From Chitinophaga sp. E66 (GTDB lineage Bacteria > Bacteroidota > Bacteroidia > Chitinophagales > Chitinophagaceae): DNA of 64,000 bases. The notes beneath the pieces were generated by a model. It did no database searches. It saw nothing but the letters and a program-made list of their open reading frames with translations, and was not told the origin of the DNA. The DNA is taken from NCBI GenBank assembly GCA_019285755.1, contig CP079103.1:4588001-4652000 (forward strand), read 5' to 3'. Every line of letters begins with the position of its first letter. The first letter of the stretch is position 1. Below, piece by piece: positions 40,854 through 50,506 of the stretch. A program made the translations under genes and the position numbers.

Positions 40854-41098
40854 TTATTGAATATTTACTTCGTAAAATTCCATTACCTGGTTAGCCAGCA
40901 GTTTCTGGCAGGCGTTTTCGGCAATCTGTTGCGCCTCTTCTTTGGAAGCCGCGTCGATCTGGAGCGTAATGTGCTTGCCTACCCGTACGTCGTGTACATT
41001 TCCAGGCCCAGGTTCTTCAATCCGCCCAGTACAGCCTTGCCTTGAGGATCCAGCAGTTCTTTCAACGGCATCACGTTGATATGCGCAGTAAATGTCAT
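40854..41098 (-). CDS. purS: Phosphoribosylformylglycinamidine synthase subunit PurS
   Basis: A small gene hidden by one frame change. It reads MTFTAHINVMPLKELLDPQG, KAVLGGLKNLGLE, then after restoring one A in an AAAA run (about 40999) NVHDVRVGKHITLQIDAAS, KEEAQQIAENACQKLLANQV, MEFYEVNIQ. About 81 residues, the usual PurS size, with the HDVRVGKxxxL motif. PurS bridges PurQ and PurL in purine synthesis; purL and purQ are not in this window. Its length of 245 bases, not a multiple of three, confirms the single missing base. Confidence 0.85.
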
Positions 41099-41164
41099 TT
41101 GTTCGAAAAATTTAGACGCAAAACTAGCAATTAGTTATCAAATTCCCCGGAAGGAATTGTGAAA

Positions 41165-41932
41165 TCAGCCATGCTGGCTCTTTGGAGGCACTACCAGCGA
41201 GAGTCCCACATATACCGCGAACACAAAAGGCACGGCGGCATAGCCCAATACCGGGATGCTCACAATCGTCAGCACCACCAGCAGGAACCGCGGCCAGTTG
41301 TCCTTTACGGACAGGTTTTTAAACTTCAGGCTGATCATCGGGTGCGAGCTGACCATCAGGTAACACAGCACCGCAATGATCGCGTACAGTACCCAGATAT
41401 TTTCCAGCCATTGCGCCAGTCCGAAGGGATTATACAACATGATCAGCGGGAAAGAAGCTACCAGGAACCCCACCGCCGGCGTGGGCACGCCGATAAAGTG
41501 CTCGCTCTGCCGCGTATCCAGGTTGAAGACCGCCAGGCGGTATGCCGCGAAGCAGGGAACCAGCAGGGCCGGCGCCAGGTTGAACACGGATACGTCGTAT
41601 ACATCGGGCATTTGCATATAAGCGCTTTTCAGCAGCCGGAACAACATCATTCCCGGCACCACCCCGAACGATACCACATCGGCCAGCGAGTCCAGCTCCT
41701 TACCCAGTGGACTGGACACTTTCAGCAACCGGGCCACGAAGCCATCAAAAAAGTCGATGATGCCGGCCAGTACCACCAGGCCGCTGGCCCAGTAGATCGG
41801 CTCGGGGTTCGTGATCGTATACTCCGTTCCATTGAAATCGGCGATGTACTCCGGTGCGTGGAGGATGAAAATAATGGCCAGCGCGCCGCAGAACAGGTTG
41901 GACAGCGTCAGGATGTTAGGAATCTGTTTCAT
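41165..41932 (-). CDS. pssA: CDP-diacylglycerol--serine O-phosphatidyltransferase
   Basis: Intact 255-residue membrane protein with about seven hydrophobic segments. The CDP-alcohol phosphotransferase motif is complete: IIDFFDGFVARLLKVSS, PLGKELDSLADVVSFGVVPG (DG-xx-AR-x8-G-xxx-D-xxx-D). It makes phosphatidylserine, the precursor of phosphatidylethanolamine. N-terminal KQIPNILTLSNLFCGALAII is typical of the Bacteroidota enzyme. A short AGGGCG-AA-CGCCCT hairpin lies just upstream of the start, at about 41943-41956. Confidence 0.93.
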   Translation of the reverse strand: MKQIPNILTLSNLFCGALAIIFILHAPEYIADFNGTEYTITNPEPIYWASGLVVLAGIIDFFDGFVARLLKVSSPLGKELDSLADVVSFGVVPGMMLFRLLKSAYMQMPDVYDVSVFNLAPALLVPCFAAYRLAVFNLDTRQSEHFIGVPTPAVGFLVASFPLIMLYNPFGLAQWLENIWVLYAIIAVLCYLMVSSHPMISLKFKNLSVKDNWPRFLLVVLTIVSIPVLGYAAVPFVFAVYVGLSLVVPPKSQHG

Positions 41933-42164
41933 GATACCGGTTGAGGGCGAACGCCCTTTAATCAGGAAGGTTTTCGGACAAGTGCCCGGTTTCCCGGTGG
42001 AAAAGTATTAAAAATTGAAGAATATAAGCGAATTGAATGCCTCCATTTTGCAGGAGCCCCGCTAAAGCTCATTGATTTTCAGCGGTATTGGCCAACTACT
42101 TCCCGGTACATATCATCCTTCAGGGACCTACCTTCCGCCATATAGGTTTGAACAACGTCAAAGT

Positions 42165-42252
42165 TATCTATCACCTATCTATGTCCTATCCCTTTTTAGG
42201 ATAGGACATAGATAGGTGATAGATAGGTCATAGATAGGACATAGATAGGTCA
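42165..42252. repeat. 27-bp perfect inverted repeat built from 11-bp ATAGATAGGNN units
   Basis: Left arm 42165-42191 and right arm 42199-42225 are perfect inverse copies (27 bp) around a 7-base loop. The right side continues as a direct array of the 11-base unit ATAGATAGGNN (variable end AC, TG, TC) to about 42252, so the arms are themselves tandem repeats. It lies in the 417-base gap 41933-42349 between pssA and pepP, in which I see no gene. The stem is too long and AT-balanced for a typical terminator, and both flanking genes are on the minus strand. Confidence 0.85.
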
Positions 42253-42303
42253 CCAGACAAGTCTGTGACAATGTTGATAGCAGTTTTTGGGGCGGAAGCG
42301 CAT

Positions 42304-42332
42304 AAAAAGCCCGGTCCTGCGGGGACCGGGCT
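42304..42332 (-). terminator. Rho-independent terminator of pepP
   Basis: Perfect 10-bp inverted repeat AGCCCGGTCC (42308-42317) / GGACCGGGCT (42323-42332) with a 5-base loop, followed on the minus strand by a T run (complement of 42304-42308). It is 18 bases past the pepP stop. Confidence 0.9.
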
Positions 42333-42349
42333 ACCGGCATCAGATGCCG

Positions 42350-43639
42350 TTATTTTTTCATCAGGGCTTCGATTTCGTCGGCCGTGATGGGGATATTTTC
42401 ATAAGGTCCACATTGCCGGTGGATTTCACCCAGATATTATTCTCGATGCGGATACCCATTTTCTCTTCCTCGATGTAAATGCCCGGTTCTACCGTCAGCA
42501 CCGCCCCGTCGGGGATTGGCTGGTGGAACGAGGGGCCGAGGTCGTGCACATCCACGCCCAGGTGGTGGGAAATGCCGTGGTAGAGATACTTGCGGTATGC
42601 GGGGACTCGGGATCTTCGTTTTTAATGTCGGATTCTGTGAGCAGGCCCAGTTTCACGAATTGTTTCCCCGCTTCCACACCTACTTGCTGGTGGTAGTCGG
42701 CGATGGTGAGGCCCGGCTTGAGGAGGCCTTTGGCGAAATTGTGCAGGTGCAGGCAGGCGTCGTACACTTCGCGCTGGCGGGGGTGAACTTGCCGTTTACC
42801 GGTACCGTGCGGGTGAGGTCGGCATTGTAACCGCCATAAGCGGCGCCGAAATCCATCAGGATGAGCTCACCGTCCAGGCATTCCTGGTTGTTGGATACGT
42901 AGTGGAGCGTGCGGGCACGGTCGCCCGAGGCGATGATAGACCCGTAAGCTTCGCCGGTGGCGCGGTTGCGGAGGAATTCATGCCAGATTTCCGCATGGAT
43001 CTCGTATTCGAACACACCGGGGCGGATGAAACCGAGCAGGCGGCGGAAGGTCTTCTCCGTGATATCCATGGCTACCTGCATCACTGCGATTTCCTCTTCT
43101 GTTTTCACGGAGCGGAGCTCTTTCAGGAGGGGCGCCGAGCGGAGGAAGTTGTGGAGGGGGTAGCGGGTGCGGAGCTCCTGGGCGTAGCGGTAATCGCGTA
43201 CGGGCACCAGGTTGGCTTTGCGGTTATTTTCGTTGGTATTGAGGTAGATGTTTGATGCATCGTGGATCCAGGGCTGGAGGAGGCCTTCGAGGGAATCGAG
43301 CCATACGATGGTCTTGATGCCGGAGATGGCGGTGGCTTCTTCGCGGCGGAGGCGATGGCCGTCCCATTTCTCTTTCAGTTCGTTGGGACGAACGAGGACG
43401 AGCACTTCGCGGTACTTGGGATCGGGGTTATCGGGAAAGAGCACCAGCATGGAGTCTTCCTGGTCGATCCCTGTAAGCCAGTACAGGTCGGAGTTCTGCT
43501 TGAAGGCATGAAGCGCGTCGCCGTTGGTGGGCAGCTCGTCATTCGAATTAAAAATGGCGATGGAGCCGGGCTGCATTTTTGCCGTAAATCTGTTGCGGTT
43601 TTTGATGAAGATCTGTTGATCCAGTGGCAAATATTTCAT
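42350..43639 (-). CDS. pepP: Xaa-Pro aminopeptidase (aminopeptidase P)
   Basis: About 430 residues over four frames. N-terminal domain: MKYLPLDQQIFIKNRNRFTA, IFNSNDELPTNGDALHAFKQ, NSDLYWLTGIDQEDS. The pita-bread domain shows the dinuclear metal ligands: LMDFGAAYGGYNADLTRTVP (two Asp), the HxxGMDVHD region (His), LTVEPGIYIEEE (Glu) and IRIENNIWV (Glu). It ends ITADEIEALMKK. ATG 43639 is chosen because the residues upstream are not family-like and a good promoter lies just before it. It removes N-terminal residues that precede proline. Confidence 0.9.
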
Positions 43640-43675
43640 TGATATGTCTTTTACTGCTTTGTTTGCTTTGGACGT

Positions 43676-43707
43676 CAAACTTACCGGAAAATCAAATACC
43701 TGCAAAA
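43676..43707 (-). promoter_or_regulatory. pepP: Bacteroidota promoter of pepP (TTTTG-N19-TAAGTTTG)
   Basis: On the minus strand, TTTTG (43707-43703), then 19 bases, then TAAGTTTG (43683-43676), followed 37 bases later by the pepP ATG. This is a full match to the -33 TTTG / -7 TAnnTTTG promoter of Bacteroidota. The gap 43640-43940 holds this and the pckA promoter and no gene. Confidence 0.7.
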
Positions 43708-43906
43708 CGGCCATTTGCAGACCGGTACAGTATTCCCTAAACTGGTGGATTATTCACCTTGAATTTATTATGCGGGAATATTGCTTTTCGGGCAAATTGA
43801 AATCGGTAGAAATGAATATTTTCTAAAAAACGACGCCAAAATATAGATTTTACGTTTAAAATAAGCGTCGCAACACCCATCAAATTAAACGTTATCAAAA
43901 AATCCC

Positions 43907-43914
43907 TAGTTTTG
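43907..43914 (+). promoter_or_regulatory. pckA: -7 element (TAGTTTTG) of pckA
   Basis: TAGTTTTG fits TAnnTTTG and lies 27 bases before the pckA ATG. No clear TTTG -33 box is seen at 19 bases upstream, where the sequence is AT-rich. Confidence 0.45.
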
Positions 43915-43940
43915 CCATTACACCAAAACAATCTTTCTTT

Positions 43941-45538
43941 ATGCAAATCAGCAGTGTAAGGGATACACTCAGAGAATTGCGGGAAATGGGCATAGAGAAC
44001 GTCGCCGATGTACATTACCAACTCTCCCCGGAGGAGCTGACGGCGCAGACGCTACAGCGCTCCGAAGGTTGCCTTAACAGCTCCGGGGCGTTAGTCGTCA
44101 ACACCGGCGAGTTCACGGGCCGTTCCCGAAGGACAAGTTCATCGTGAAAGACGAGTTAACTGCCGACACCGTCAACTGGAACGACTTTAACCAGCCATTT
44201 TCTGCTGACAACTTTGAGAAACTGTACCGCAAGATCACCCGTTATTTCAGCGGCAAGCCCGTTTGGGTGCGCGATTGCATGGCCTGTGCCGACCCCGCCC
44301 ACCGCCTGAATATCCGCGTCATCACGGAAACGCCCTGGAGCAATCTTTTTGCATATAATATGTTCCTGCGCCCCTCGGAAGAGGAGCTGGACCAGATCGA
44401 ACCCGACTGGACCGTCATCCAGGCCCCGGCCTGCATGCCGACCCTGAGACGGACGGCACCCGGCAGCACAACTTCTCCCTGGTGAGCTTTACCCGCAAAA
44501 TGATCATCATCGGCGGCTCCGCCTATACCGGAGAGATCAAGAAAGGCGTTTTCACCATCCTGAATTACCTGCTTCCGCACGACAAGAACGTTCTGAGCAT
44601 GCACTGCTCCGCCAACCAGGGCAAATCCGGCGACACCGCCGTATTCTTCGGCCTTAGCGGCACCGGTAAGACCACGCTCAGCGCCGACCCCGAGCGAAAG
44701 CTCATCGGCGACGACGAGCATGGCTGGACGGACGACAGCGTATTCAATTTCGAAGGCGGCTGCTATGCCAAAACCATCGACCTGAGCGCGGAAAAAGAGC
44801 CTGCTATCTTCAACGCCATCCGCGAAGGCGCCCTGCTGGAGAACGTGATGTTCTTCCCTGGCACCAACGAGGTGAATTACGCCAGTGGCAAAATCACGGA
44901 GAATACCCGTGTCAGCTATCCCCTTTCTTACATCGCGAACGCTAAAGATCCCGCTATTGGCGGCATTCCGAAAAATATCTTCTTCCTCACCTGTGACGCT
45001 TACGGCGTATTGCCTCCCATTTCCCGGCTCACGCCCGGCCAGGCAATGTACCAGTTCATTTCCGGGTACACGGCTAAAGTGGCAGGTACGGAAACAGGCA
45101 TAACGGAACCAAAATCCACTTTCAGCGCATGTTTCGGCGCGCCCTTCCTTCCCTTCACCCTGCCCGTTACGCGCAGATGCTGGGCGAAAAGATGCGCAAG
45201 CATGATGTAAACGTCTGGATGATCAACACCGGCTGGACCGGCGGCCCCTTTGGCACCGGCAACCGCATCAAGCTATCGTACACCCGCGCCATGATCACCG
45301 CCGCCCTGAACGGCGTGCTCGATAAAGTGGCATACAAAACCTACGGCCAGTTCAAACTCGCCATCCCGGAATCCGTTCCCGGCGTGCCCGACGAGATACT
45401 GGAGCCCCGTAACACCTGGGCCGACGCCGCTGCGTACGACGCTATGTCTAACGACCTGGCCGGCCAGTTCCTGAAAAACTTCGAAAAATACGCCGCTAAG
45501 GCCGATCCGAGATCCTGGCCGCCGCGCCGACCCGCTGA
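43941..45538 (+). CDS. pckA: Phosphoenolpyruvate carboxykinase (ATP)
   Basis: About 532 residues over five frames. NTGEFTGRS then KDKFIVKDE (one C missing at about 44128), YFSGKPVWVRDCMACADP, RVITETPWSNLFAYNMFLRP, FTRKMIIIGGSAYTGEIKKG, the P-loop FFGLSGTGKTTLSADPERKL, the metal/PEP site IGDDEHGWTDDSVFNFEGGC, FVT-type GTNEVNYASGKITENTRVSY, and NTGWTGGPFGTGNRIKLSYT. The natural end reads ADPEILAAAPTR once one G is restored near 45510, with stop at 45538. It converts oxaloacetate to PEP in gluconeogenesis. Confidence 0.95.
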
Positions 45539-45592
45539 CCCACCGTTTTGCCTTTATAATTATAGATTCCTACGTTCATTTATCAATTTGGT

Positions 45593-45622
45593 AAAGGGGC
45601 TGCCCGGCCAGGCAGCCCCTTT
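45593..45622 (+). terminator. Terminator after pckA
   Basis: Perfect 12-bp inverted repeat AAAGGGGCTGCC (45593-45604) / GGCAGCCCCTTT (45611-45622) with a 6-base loop, 55 bases after the pckA stop. The following TTTCGTTTA is moderately T-rich. Its symmetric A/T ends would allow it to work on both strands. Confidence 0.8.
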
Positions 45623-45642
45623 CGTTTATCCGCCATTTTCCG

Positions 45643-45650
45643 TACCTTTG
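45643..45650 (+). promoter_or_regulatory. folD: -7 element (TACCTTTG) directly before folD
   Basis: TACCTTTG ends only three bases before the folD ATG at 45654. A TTTC box 19 bases upstream overlaps the end of the pckA terminator. If transcription starts the usual 4-7 bases past the -7 box, the message would be leaderless or nearly so. Confidence 0.55.
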
Positions 45651-45653
45651 CGC

Positions 45654-46540
45654 ATGCAAATTTTAGACGGCAAACTCACCTCACAGGCAATTAAGGACCA
45701 GCTGGCCGAACAAACGACCGCGCTGAAGGCCCTCGGTAAGAAAGCGCCACACCTCGCTGCCATCCTCGTTGGCAACGACGGCGCCAGCGAAACTTACGTG
45801 GCCTCCAAAGTGAAATCCTGCGCAGAAATCGGGTATAACTCGACCCTCCTCCGCTTCGAAGACACGATCTCCGAAAAACACCTGCTCGATCATATCATCA
45901 TGCTGAACGAAAACCCCGATATCGACGGTATCCTCGTTCAACTCCCCTTCCCAGGCACATCAATGAGGAACTGGTGATCAATACTATCGATCCCAGCAAA
46001 GACGTAGACGGCTTCCACCCCATGAACGTGGGCAAAATGGTAAGCGGCCTTCCCGCCTTCCTTCCCGCTACGCCTTACGGCATCATGCTGATGCTGGAGC
46101 ATTACAATATCGAGACCAAGGGCAAGCACGCAGTGGTGATCGGCCGCAGCCACATCGTGGGTACGCCGGTGAGCATCCTGCTCAGCCGCAACAGCAATCC
46201 CGGTAACTGCACCGTAACCCTTTGCCATTCCCATACCAAGAACCTCCGTGAGATCTGCCTTCAGGCCGATATCGTGGTAGCCGCCGTTGGCCGTCCTCAT
46301 TTCGTGACAGGCGATATGGTGAAAGAAGGCGCCGTGGTGGTAGACGTAGGTATCCACCGCATCCCCGACGAGACCAAGAAAAGCGGATTCCGCCTGGTAG
46401 GCGACGTGAACTATGCGGAAGTAGCCCCTAAAGCCAGCTTCATTACGCCGGTTCCCGGTGGCGTGGGCCCTATGACGATCGCGGCCCTGCTGAAGAATAC
46501 CTATCAGGCCGCCATCGGCCAGAAGGGTAACCAGAATTAA
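45654..46540 (+). CDS. folD: Bifunctional methylenetetrahydrofolate dehydrogenase/cyclohydrolase FolD
   Basis: About 296 residues in two frames. MQILDGKLTSQAIKDQLAEQ, PHLAAILVGNDGASETYVAS, KVKSCAEIGYNSTLLRF (catalytic Tyr and Lys of YVASKVKSC), DIDGILVQLPFPG. One C is missing at about 45955, where PLPGHINEELVI is expected. Then TIDPSKDVDGFHPMNVGKM, ATPYGIMLMLEHYNIETKGK, VVIGRSHIVGTPVSILL, VAAVGRPHFVTGDMVKEGAV, TPVPGGVGPMTIAALLKNT. It interconverts one-carbon folates using NADP. Confidence 0.95.
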
Positions 46541-46583
46541 TCGACATCGCCTTTCCCCGCGGGAATATGCGATTCAAATACTA

Positions 46584-46620
46584 TCAGCCCATGTTCCGGT
46601 ATACCCGGCCCATGGGCTGA
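46584..46620. other. 10-bp inverted repeat between folD and queE
   Basis: TCAGCCCATG (46584-46593) and CATGGGCTGA (46611-46620) are perfect inverse copies with a 17-base spacer. It lies 44 bases after the folD stop. No T run follows, so a terminator role is uncertain; it might be a rho-linked 3' stem protecting the folD message. Confidence 0.4.
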
Positions 46621-46697
46621 ATGCTTAGCCGGCAACCGGTGAGAACGCGGCAAATTGCCCTTCCGGCCGGCGAAGGCGGCAAGATCACAGATTGACG

Positions 46698-46705
46698 TAC
46701 CTTTG
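46698..46705 (+). promoter_or_regulatory. queE: -7 element (TACCTTTG) directly before queE
   Basis: TACCTTTG ends four bases before the queE ATG at 46710, the same layout as folD. No TTTG -33 box is visible at the right distance. Confidence 0.5.
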
Positions 46706-46709
46706 CAAA

Positions 46710-47332
46710 ATGACGACAGCAACGCTCCATACAACTACCGATTTGCCCGTAATGGAATCTTTCTACACCATCCAGGGAGAAGGATTGCACCAGGGAAAGC
46801 GGCCTATTTCATCCGCCTGGGCGGTTGTGATGTGGGTTGCGTATGGTGCGACGTGAAGGAAAGCTGGGACGCCGACAAGCACCCGAAGCGCGCCATCAGC
46901 GAGATCGTGGCCGAAGCTGCGGCACATCCTGGAAGGATAGCCGTTATCACCGGTGGCGAGCCACTAATGCATGACCTCCAGGCGCTCACCAGCGCATTGC
47001 AGGCCGAAGGGTTCAGGACCCACATGGAAACCTCCGGCTCCTCCCCGCTGAGCGGCCAGTGGGACTGGATCACACTGTCCCCCAAGAAGTTTAAAGCGCC
47101 CCTGCCCGAGATATGCGCTGTTGCCCATGAGTTGAAGATCGTTATCTATAACAAGTCCGATTTCGCCTGGGCGGAACAGTATGCCGCGCTGGCAGGGCCT
47201 TCCTGCAAGTTATACCTGCAACCCGAATGGAGCCGCGCAGATCAGATGACCCCGCTGATCATTGAATACGTGAAAGCCAACCCCAAATGGCAGATATCGT
47301 TGCAGATCCATAAGTATCTGAATGTGCCTTGA
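46710..47332 (+). CDS. queE: 7-carboxy-7-deazaguanine synthase QueE
   Basis: About 207 residues in two frames. MTTATLHTTTDLPVMESFYT, IQGEGLHQGK, then (one A missing at about 46798) AAYFIRLGGCDVGCVWCDVK with the radical-SAM CX3CX2C cysteines, VITGGEPLMHDLQALTSALQ, THMETSGSSPLSGQWDWITL, SPKKFKAPL, KLYLQPEWSRADQMTPLIIE, and YLNVP at the end. It makes the 7-deazaguanine core of queuosine. Its last 44 codons are copied twice more downstream in a tandem repeat. Confidence 0.93.
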
Positions 47333-47776
47333 TATAGGATAACTGTATCATTTTCGTTCCAGAAGAATAATATACTCGTCAAGCCAACGGCCGCAAGCCC
47401 GATACACCATGTTGGCAAGCCCTTTCTGCAAGCAATGCCTGCAACCCGAATGGAGCCGTGCAGATCAGATGACCCCGCTGATCATTGAATACGTGAAAGC
47501 CAACCCCAAATGGCAGATATCGTTGCAGATCCATAAGTATCTGAATGTGCCTTGATAATGGATAACTGTATCATTTTCATTCCTGAAGAATAATATACTC
47601 GTCAAGCCAACGGCCGCAAGCCCGATACACCATGTCGGCAAGCCCTTTCTGCAAGTTATACCCCCAACCCGAATGGAGCCGCGCAGATCAGATGACCCGC
47701 TGCTCATTGAATACGTGAAAGCCACCCCAAATGGCAGATATCGTTGCAGATTCATAAGTACCTGTTTGTGCCTTGT
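47200..47776. repeat. 223-bp tandem repeat made from the 3' end of queE (about 2.6 copies)
   Basis: The word CCCGAATGGAGCC recurs with GAATGG at 47225, 47448 and 47671, an exact period of 223 bases. Copy 1 is the end of queE plus about 90 bases downstream; copy 2 (47423-47645) is nearly identical, including the end of the queE reading frame and its TGA; copy 3 (47646-47776) is more diverged (deletions near 47700, changed bases near 47757) and cut off after the stop. The copies lack their own starts, so they are not genes. Confidence 0.9.
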
Positions 47777-48061
47777 AAAGGCTAACGGCGGTAATTTCGT
47801 TCGCGTGAAGTCATGGTCACCCCTATCCAGGACCTGAAAATGGAGTTGCCGCGATTAGTCGGCTCATAATGAAGCTGGCAGATCCATCTGGTGTAGGAAG
47901 CAATGATTGGCAAAAACTGCAACTTTATCCGATATGGATATTGCAAACGCAGGCAGCTCCTCATATTCCAATATGAACAAATACGTATAAATCGCATGGC
48001 CCTCATTTTATGATGCACATCCATCATAAACCCTCGTTTTTTTCGTTATTTAGAGGCAACT
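47777..48061. other. Intergenic region upstream of the OmpA-family gene, no gene seen
   Basis: Together with the repeat above this makes a gene-free stretch from 47333 to 48061. I see no convincing coding region; short open frames here lack family similarity and codon bias. The last 40 bases are AT-rich (TCGTTTTTTTCGTTATTTAG) and probably hold the promoter for the next gene, though no TAnnTTTG match is present. Confidence 0.5.
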
Positions 48062-49927
48062 ATGAAAAAGATCCTGTTCTGCTGCTGCTTCATCAGCTTA
48101 CAAGCATTCGCCCAGCAATCGGATAAGGCTACGCGGAAAGCCATGGAGTTATTGGAATCCTCCATGACAGCCATGCGGTCTTACGAGTACCCCGAAGCCA
48201 TCCGCTTCCTCCAGGAGGCTATTAAGGTAAAACCCAACTTCCCAGATGCATACGGGCAAATGGGCCTTACCTACCTCGCCATGAAGCAGTACACCAACGC
48301 TGAACAGGCTTTCCAGAAATTAGGCGAGCTCGACCCCGCAGGACTTAAAACCGTAGCATCCTCCTATGCCCGCGCCAAAGCGGGAAATGGAAAGTTCACG
48401 GAAGCGCTGGCCATACTGACTGAAAACGAGCTCACCGCGAAGAATATCTCTCCCAAGACAAAGCAGCTGAAGAAAGATATGGAGTTCGCCGTCACAACGA
48501 AGCCGGTCCCCTTTCAACCACAGAACCTCGGTGAATCCGTGAACACGCCAGACCCGGAGTATTTCCCTCACCCACGATCGATGGCAAAACGCGTCTTTAC
48601 CCGCCGTGTGAACGGCAGGAACGAAGACTTCTTCATTGCAGGCCGCGACAGCCTGCAATGGATCCATGCCAAAGACATGGGAGAACCCGTGAACACCGCC
48701 TTCAACGAAGGCGCACAGAATATCTCGCAAGACGGTGAAATGCTCGTGTACACCGGTTGCGATTTCCCCAACGGCCGCGGTTCCTGCGATATCTACTTTT
48801 CTCTCCGAACGCCCGAAGGCGGATGGACCCAGCCCAAAAACATCGGCCCCGCCATCAACACGGAGGTCTGGGAATCACAGCCCTGCCTGTCGCCCGACAA
48901 GCAGACGCTTTTCTTCGTCCGCGCCACGCCAGACGCAGGGTCGGATATTTTCGTCAGCACCCGCAATGCTGCCGGTCAATGGACGCCCGCCGAGCGCCTG
49001 GGACCGCACATCAACACCAAAGGCCGGGAAACCACGCCTTACCTGCATGCCGATGGCCAGACGCTCTTCTTTGCCTCCGACGGGCACCCCGGCTTTGGGG
49101 GCTCGACCTTTCTATACCCGCAAACAGCCTGACGGCTCCTGGGGAACACCTGTTAACCTGGGGTATCCTATCAATACCATCGAGGAAGACGGCAGTCTGA
49201 CCGTAGCCGCCGATGGCCGTACGGCGTATTTCGCGTCTGACCGCAGCGATTCCCGCGGCGCATTGGATATTTACAGCTTTGAGCTATATCCCGAAGCCCG
49301 CCCGTTGCCGACATTGTACATCCGCGGTTATGTGTTTGACGCCAAAACGCAGCAACGTTTACCCGCAGAACTGGATCTTATTGACCTTTCGAACCGTCAA
49401 CCTGTAGCAACCATCCGCAGCAACAACAACGGGGACTACCTGGTACCGCTGCCAACGGGAAAAGATTACGCGTTTAACGTAAACCGAAAAGGCTACCTCT
49501 TCTATTCGGATAACTTCTCCTCACCAATAATCCTGACGGGAAGCCCTTTGAAAAAACATCCCGCTGATACCTATTGAAGCCGATGCTACGCTCGCTGCGC
49601 AATATCTTCTTCCCTTCCAAACAATTTGTATTGGAACCAGCGTCTGCTGCGGAACTCAACAGACTGGTAGCATTCCTCAAAGAAAACGCCACCTTGCAGG
49701 TGGAAATCAGCGGGCATACCGATAACGTTGGCAGCGATGCGGCAAACCTGCAGCTTTCCCAACAGCGCGCGAAATCAGTTACAGACTATCTTGCCGAGCA
49801 TGGGATCCCTGCTTCCCGCCTGAAGGCAAAGGGATATGGGGAAACCAAGCCCATCGACAGCAACGATACTGACACCGGGCGTGCGCAGAACAGAAGAACG
49901 GAACTTAAGATCATTAGCTTACAGTAA
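48062..49927 (+). CDS. Outer-membrane OmpA-family protein with TPR and PD40 propeller repeats
   Basis: About 622 residues in three frames. Signal peptide MKKILFCCCFISLQAFAQQ. TPR-like helices at about residues 30-115 (YPEAIRFLQEAIKVKPNFPD, AYGQMGLTYLAMKQYTNAEQ). PD40 propeller repeats at about 170-400 (NISQDGEMLVYTGCDF, CLSPDKQTLFFVRATPDAGS, LHADGQTLFFASDGHPG, VAADGRTAYFASDRSDSRGA). A carboxypeptidase-like beta domain (YIRGYVFDAKTQQRLPAELD). The OmpA peptidoglycan-binding domain at the end (FLKENATLQVEISGHTDNVG, LSQQRAKSVTDYLAEHGIP, AKGYGETKPI). This architecture resembles the PorE/SprE-linked envelope proteins of the type IX system and anchors to peptidoglycan. Confidence 0.88.
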
Positions 49928-49937
49928 GCTTACTGTA
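49920..49937. other. 18-base perfect palindrome over the ompA-like stop codon
   Basis: TACAGTAAGCTTACTGTA is a perfect palindrome that includes the TAA stop at 49925-49927. Its lack of loop and GC makes a terminator unlikely; a dimeric regulator site for the next gene (start 49965) is possible. Confidence 0.35.
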
Positions 49938-49964
49938 GTAAAAATCGTCCACTTACATTACCAT

Positions 49965-50426
49965 ATGGTCATACTATTCCCGCTGGCACAGGCTGCCGAG
50001 TTGATGCCATTACTCGAAAGGCTCACTCCCGACACTCAACCCCGTTGGGGCTCCATGACGCCGCAGCGAATGATCGAGCACCTGGAAGGCACGATACAAT
50101 TTGGATTGAGTAATCAGCCTGTAGCGATCATCACTCCGGCTGAAAAGCTACCGCAATTCGTACAATGGCTTCGCTCGGATAAACCGCTGAGCAAGGGCCA
50201 GCAAAGCCCTGTCGCCACAGACGCACCGTTGAAGTATCCCGATTTGCAGACGGCTATTCATCACTTGTCGGATACCCTGCAGGCGTTCTTCCGTCACTAT
50301 GAAGAAAACCCTTCTCACGAGGCGACACATGCCTATTTCGGCCCGATTGGCTTCGAAGACTGGCAGCGCTTCCATCAGAAACACTTCAGGCATCACCTGA
50401 CGCAGTTTGGGCTGTTGGAAGAATAG
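49965..50426 (+). CDS. DUF1569/DinB-superfamily protein
   Basis: Intact 153-residue protein from ATG 49965; an open frame extends upstream but overlaps the OmpA gene and lacks similarity. LMPLLERLTPDTQPRWGSMT, PQRMIEHLEGTIQFGLSN, PDLQTAIHHLSDTLQAFFRH, YFGPIGFEDWQRFHQKHFRH, HLTQFGLLEE. The SMTPQrMieHL helix and final WxxFHxKHFxHHLxQFG are the DUF1569 form of the DinB four-helix fold, with three conserved His. Function unknown. Confidence 0.72.
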   Translation: MVILFPLAQAAELMPLLERLTPDTQPRWGSMTPQRMIEHLEGTIQFGLSNQPVAIITPAEKLPQFVQWLRSDKPLSKGQQSPVATDAPLKYPDLQTAIHHLSDTLQAFFRHYEENPSHEATHAYFGPIGFEDWQRFHQKHFRHHLTQFGLLEE

Positions 50427-50506
50427 TCATTTGCTGTCGTGCGCGTAATGTTTGCTAACGGGTTAACACACGCCGTGGTTTGGCTATTGGAGGTACAGGC
50501 GCATCC

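Noticed and set aside
41159..41944. 261-codon open frame on the plus strand
   Set aside because: Exactly opposite pssA; His/Gln/Arg-rich shadow of a membrane protein gene.
42165..42252. CRISPR array
   Set aside because: The repeats are 11 bases long with no unique spacers, and there are no cas genes.
47465..47755. 96-codon minus-strand frame in the queE repeat
   Set aside because: It arises only because the 223-base repeat gives a repeated open frame; no similarity, and it is antisense to the duplicated queE end.
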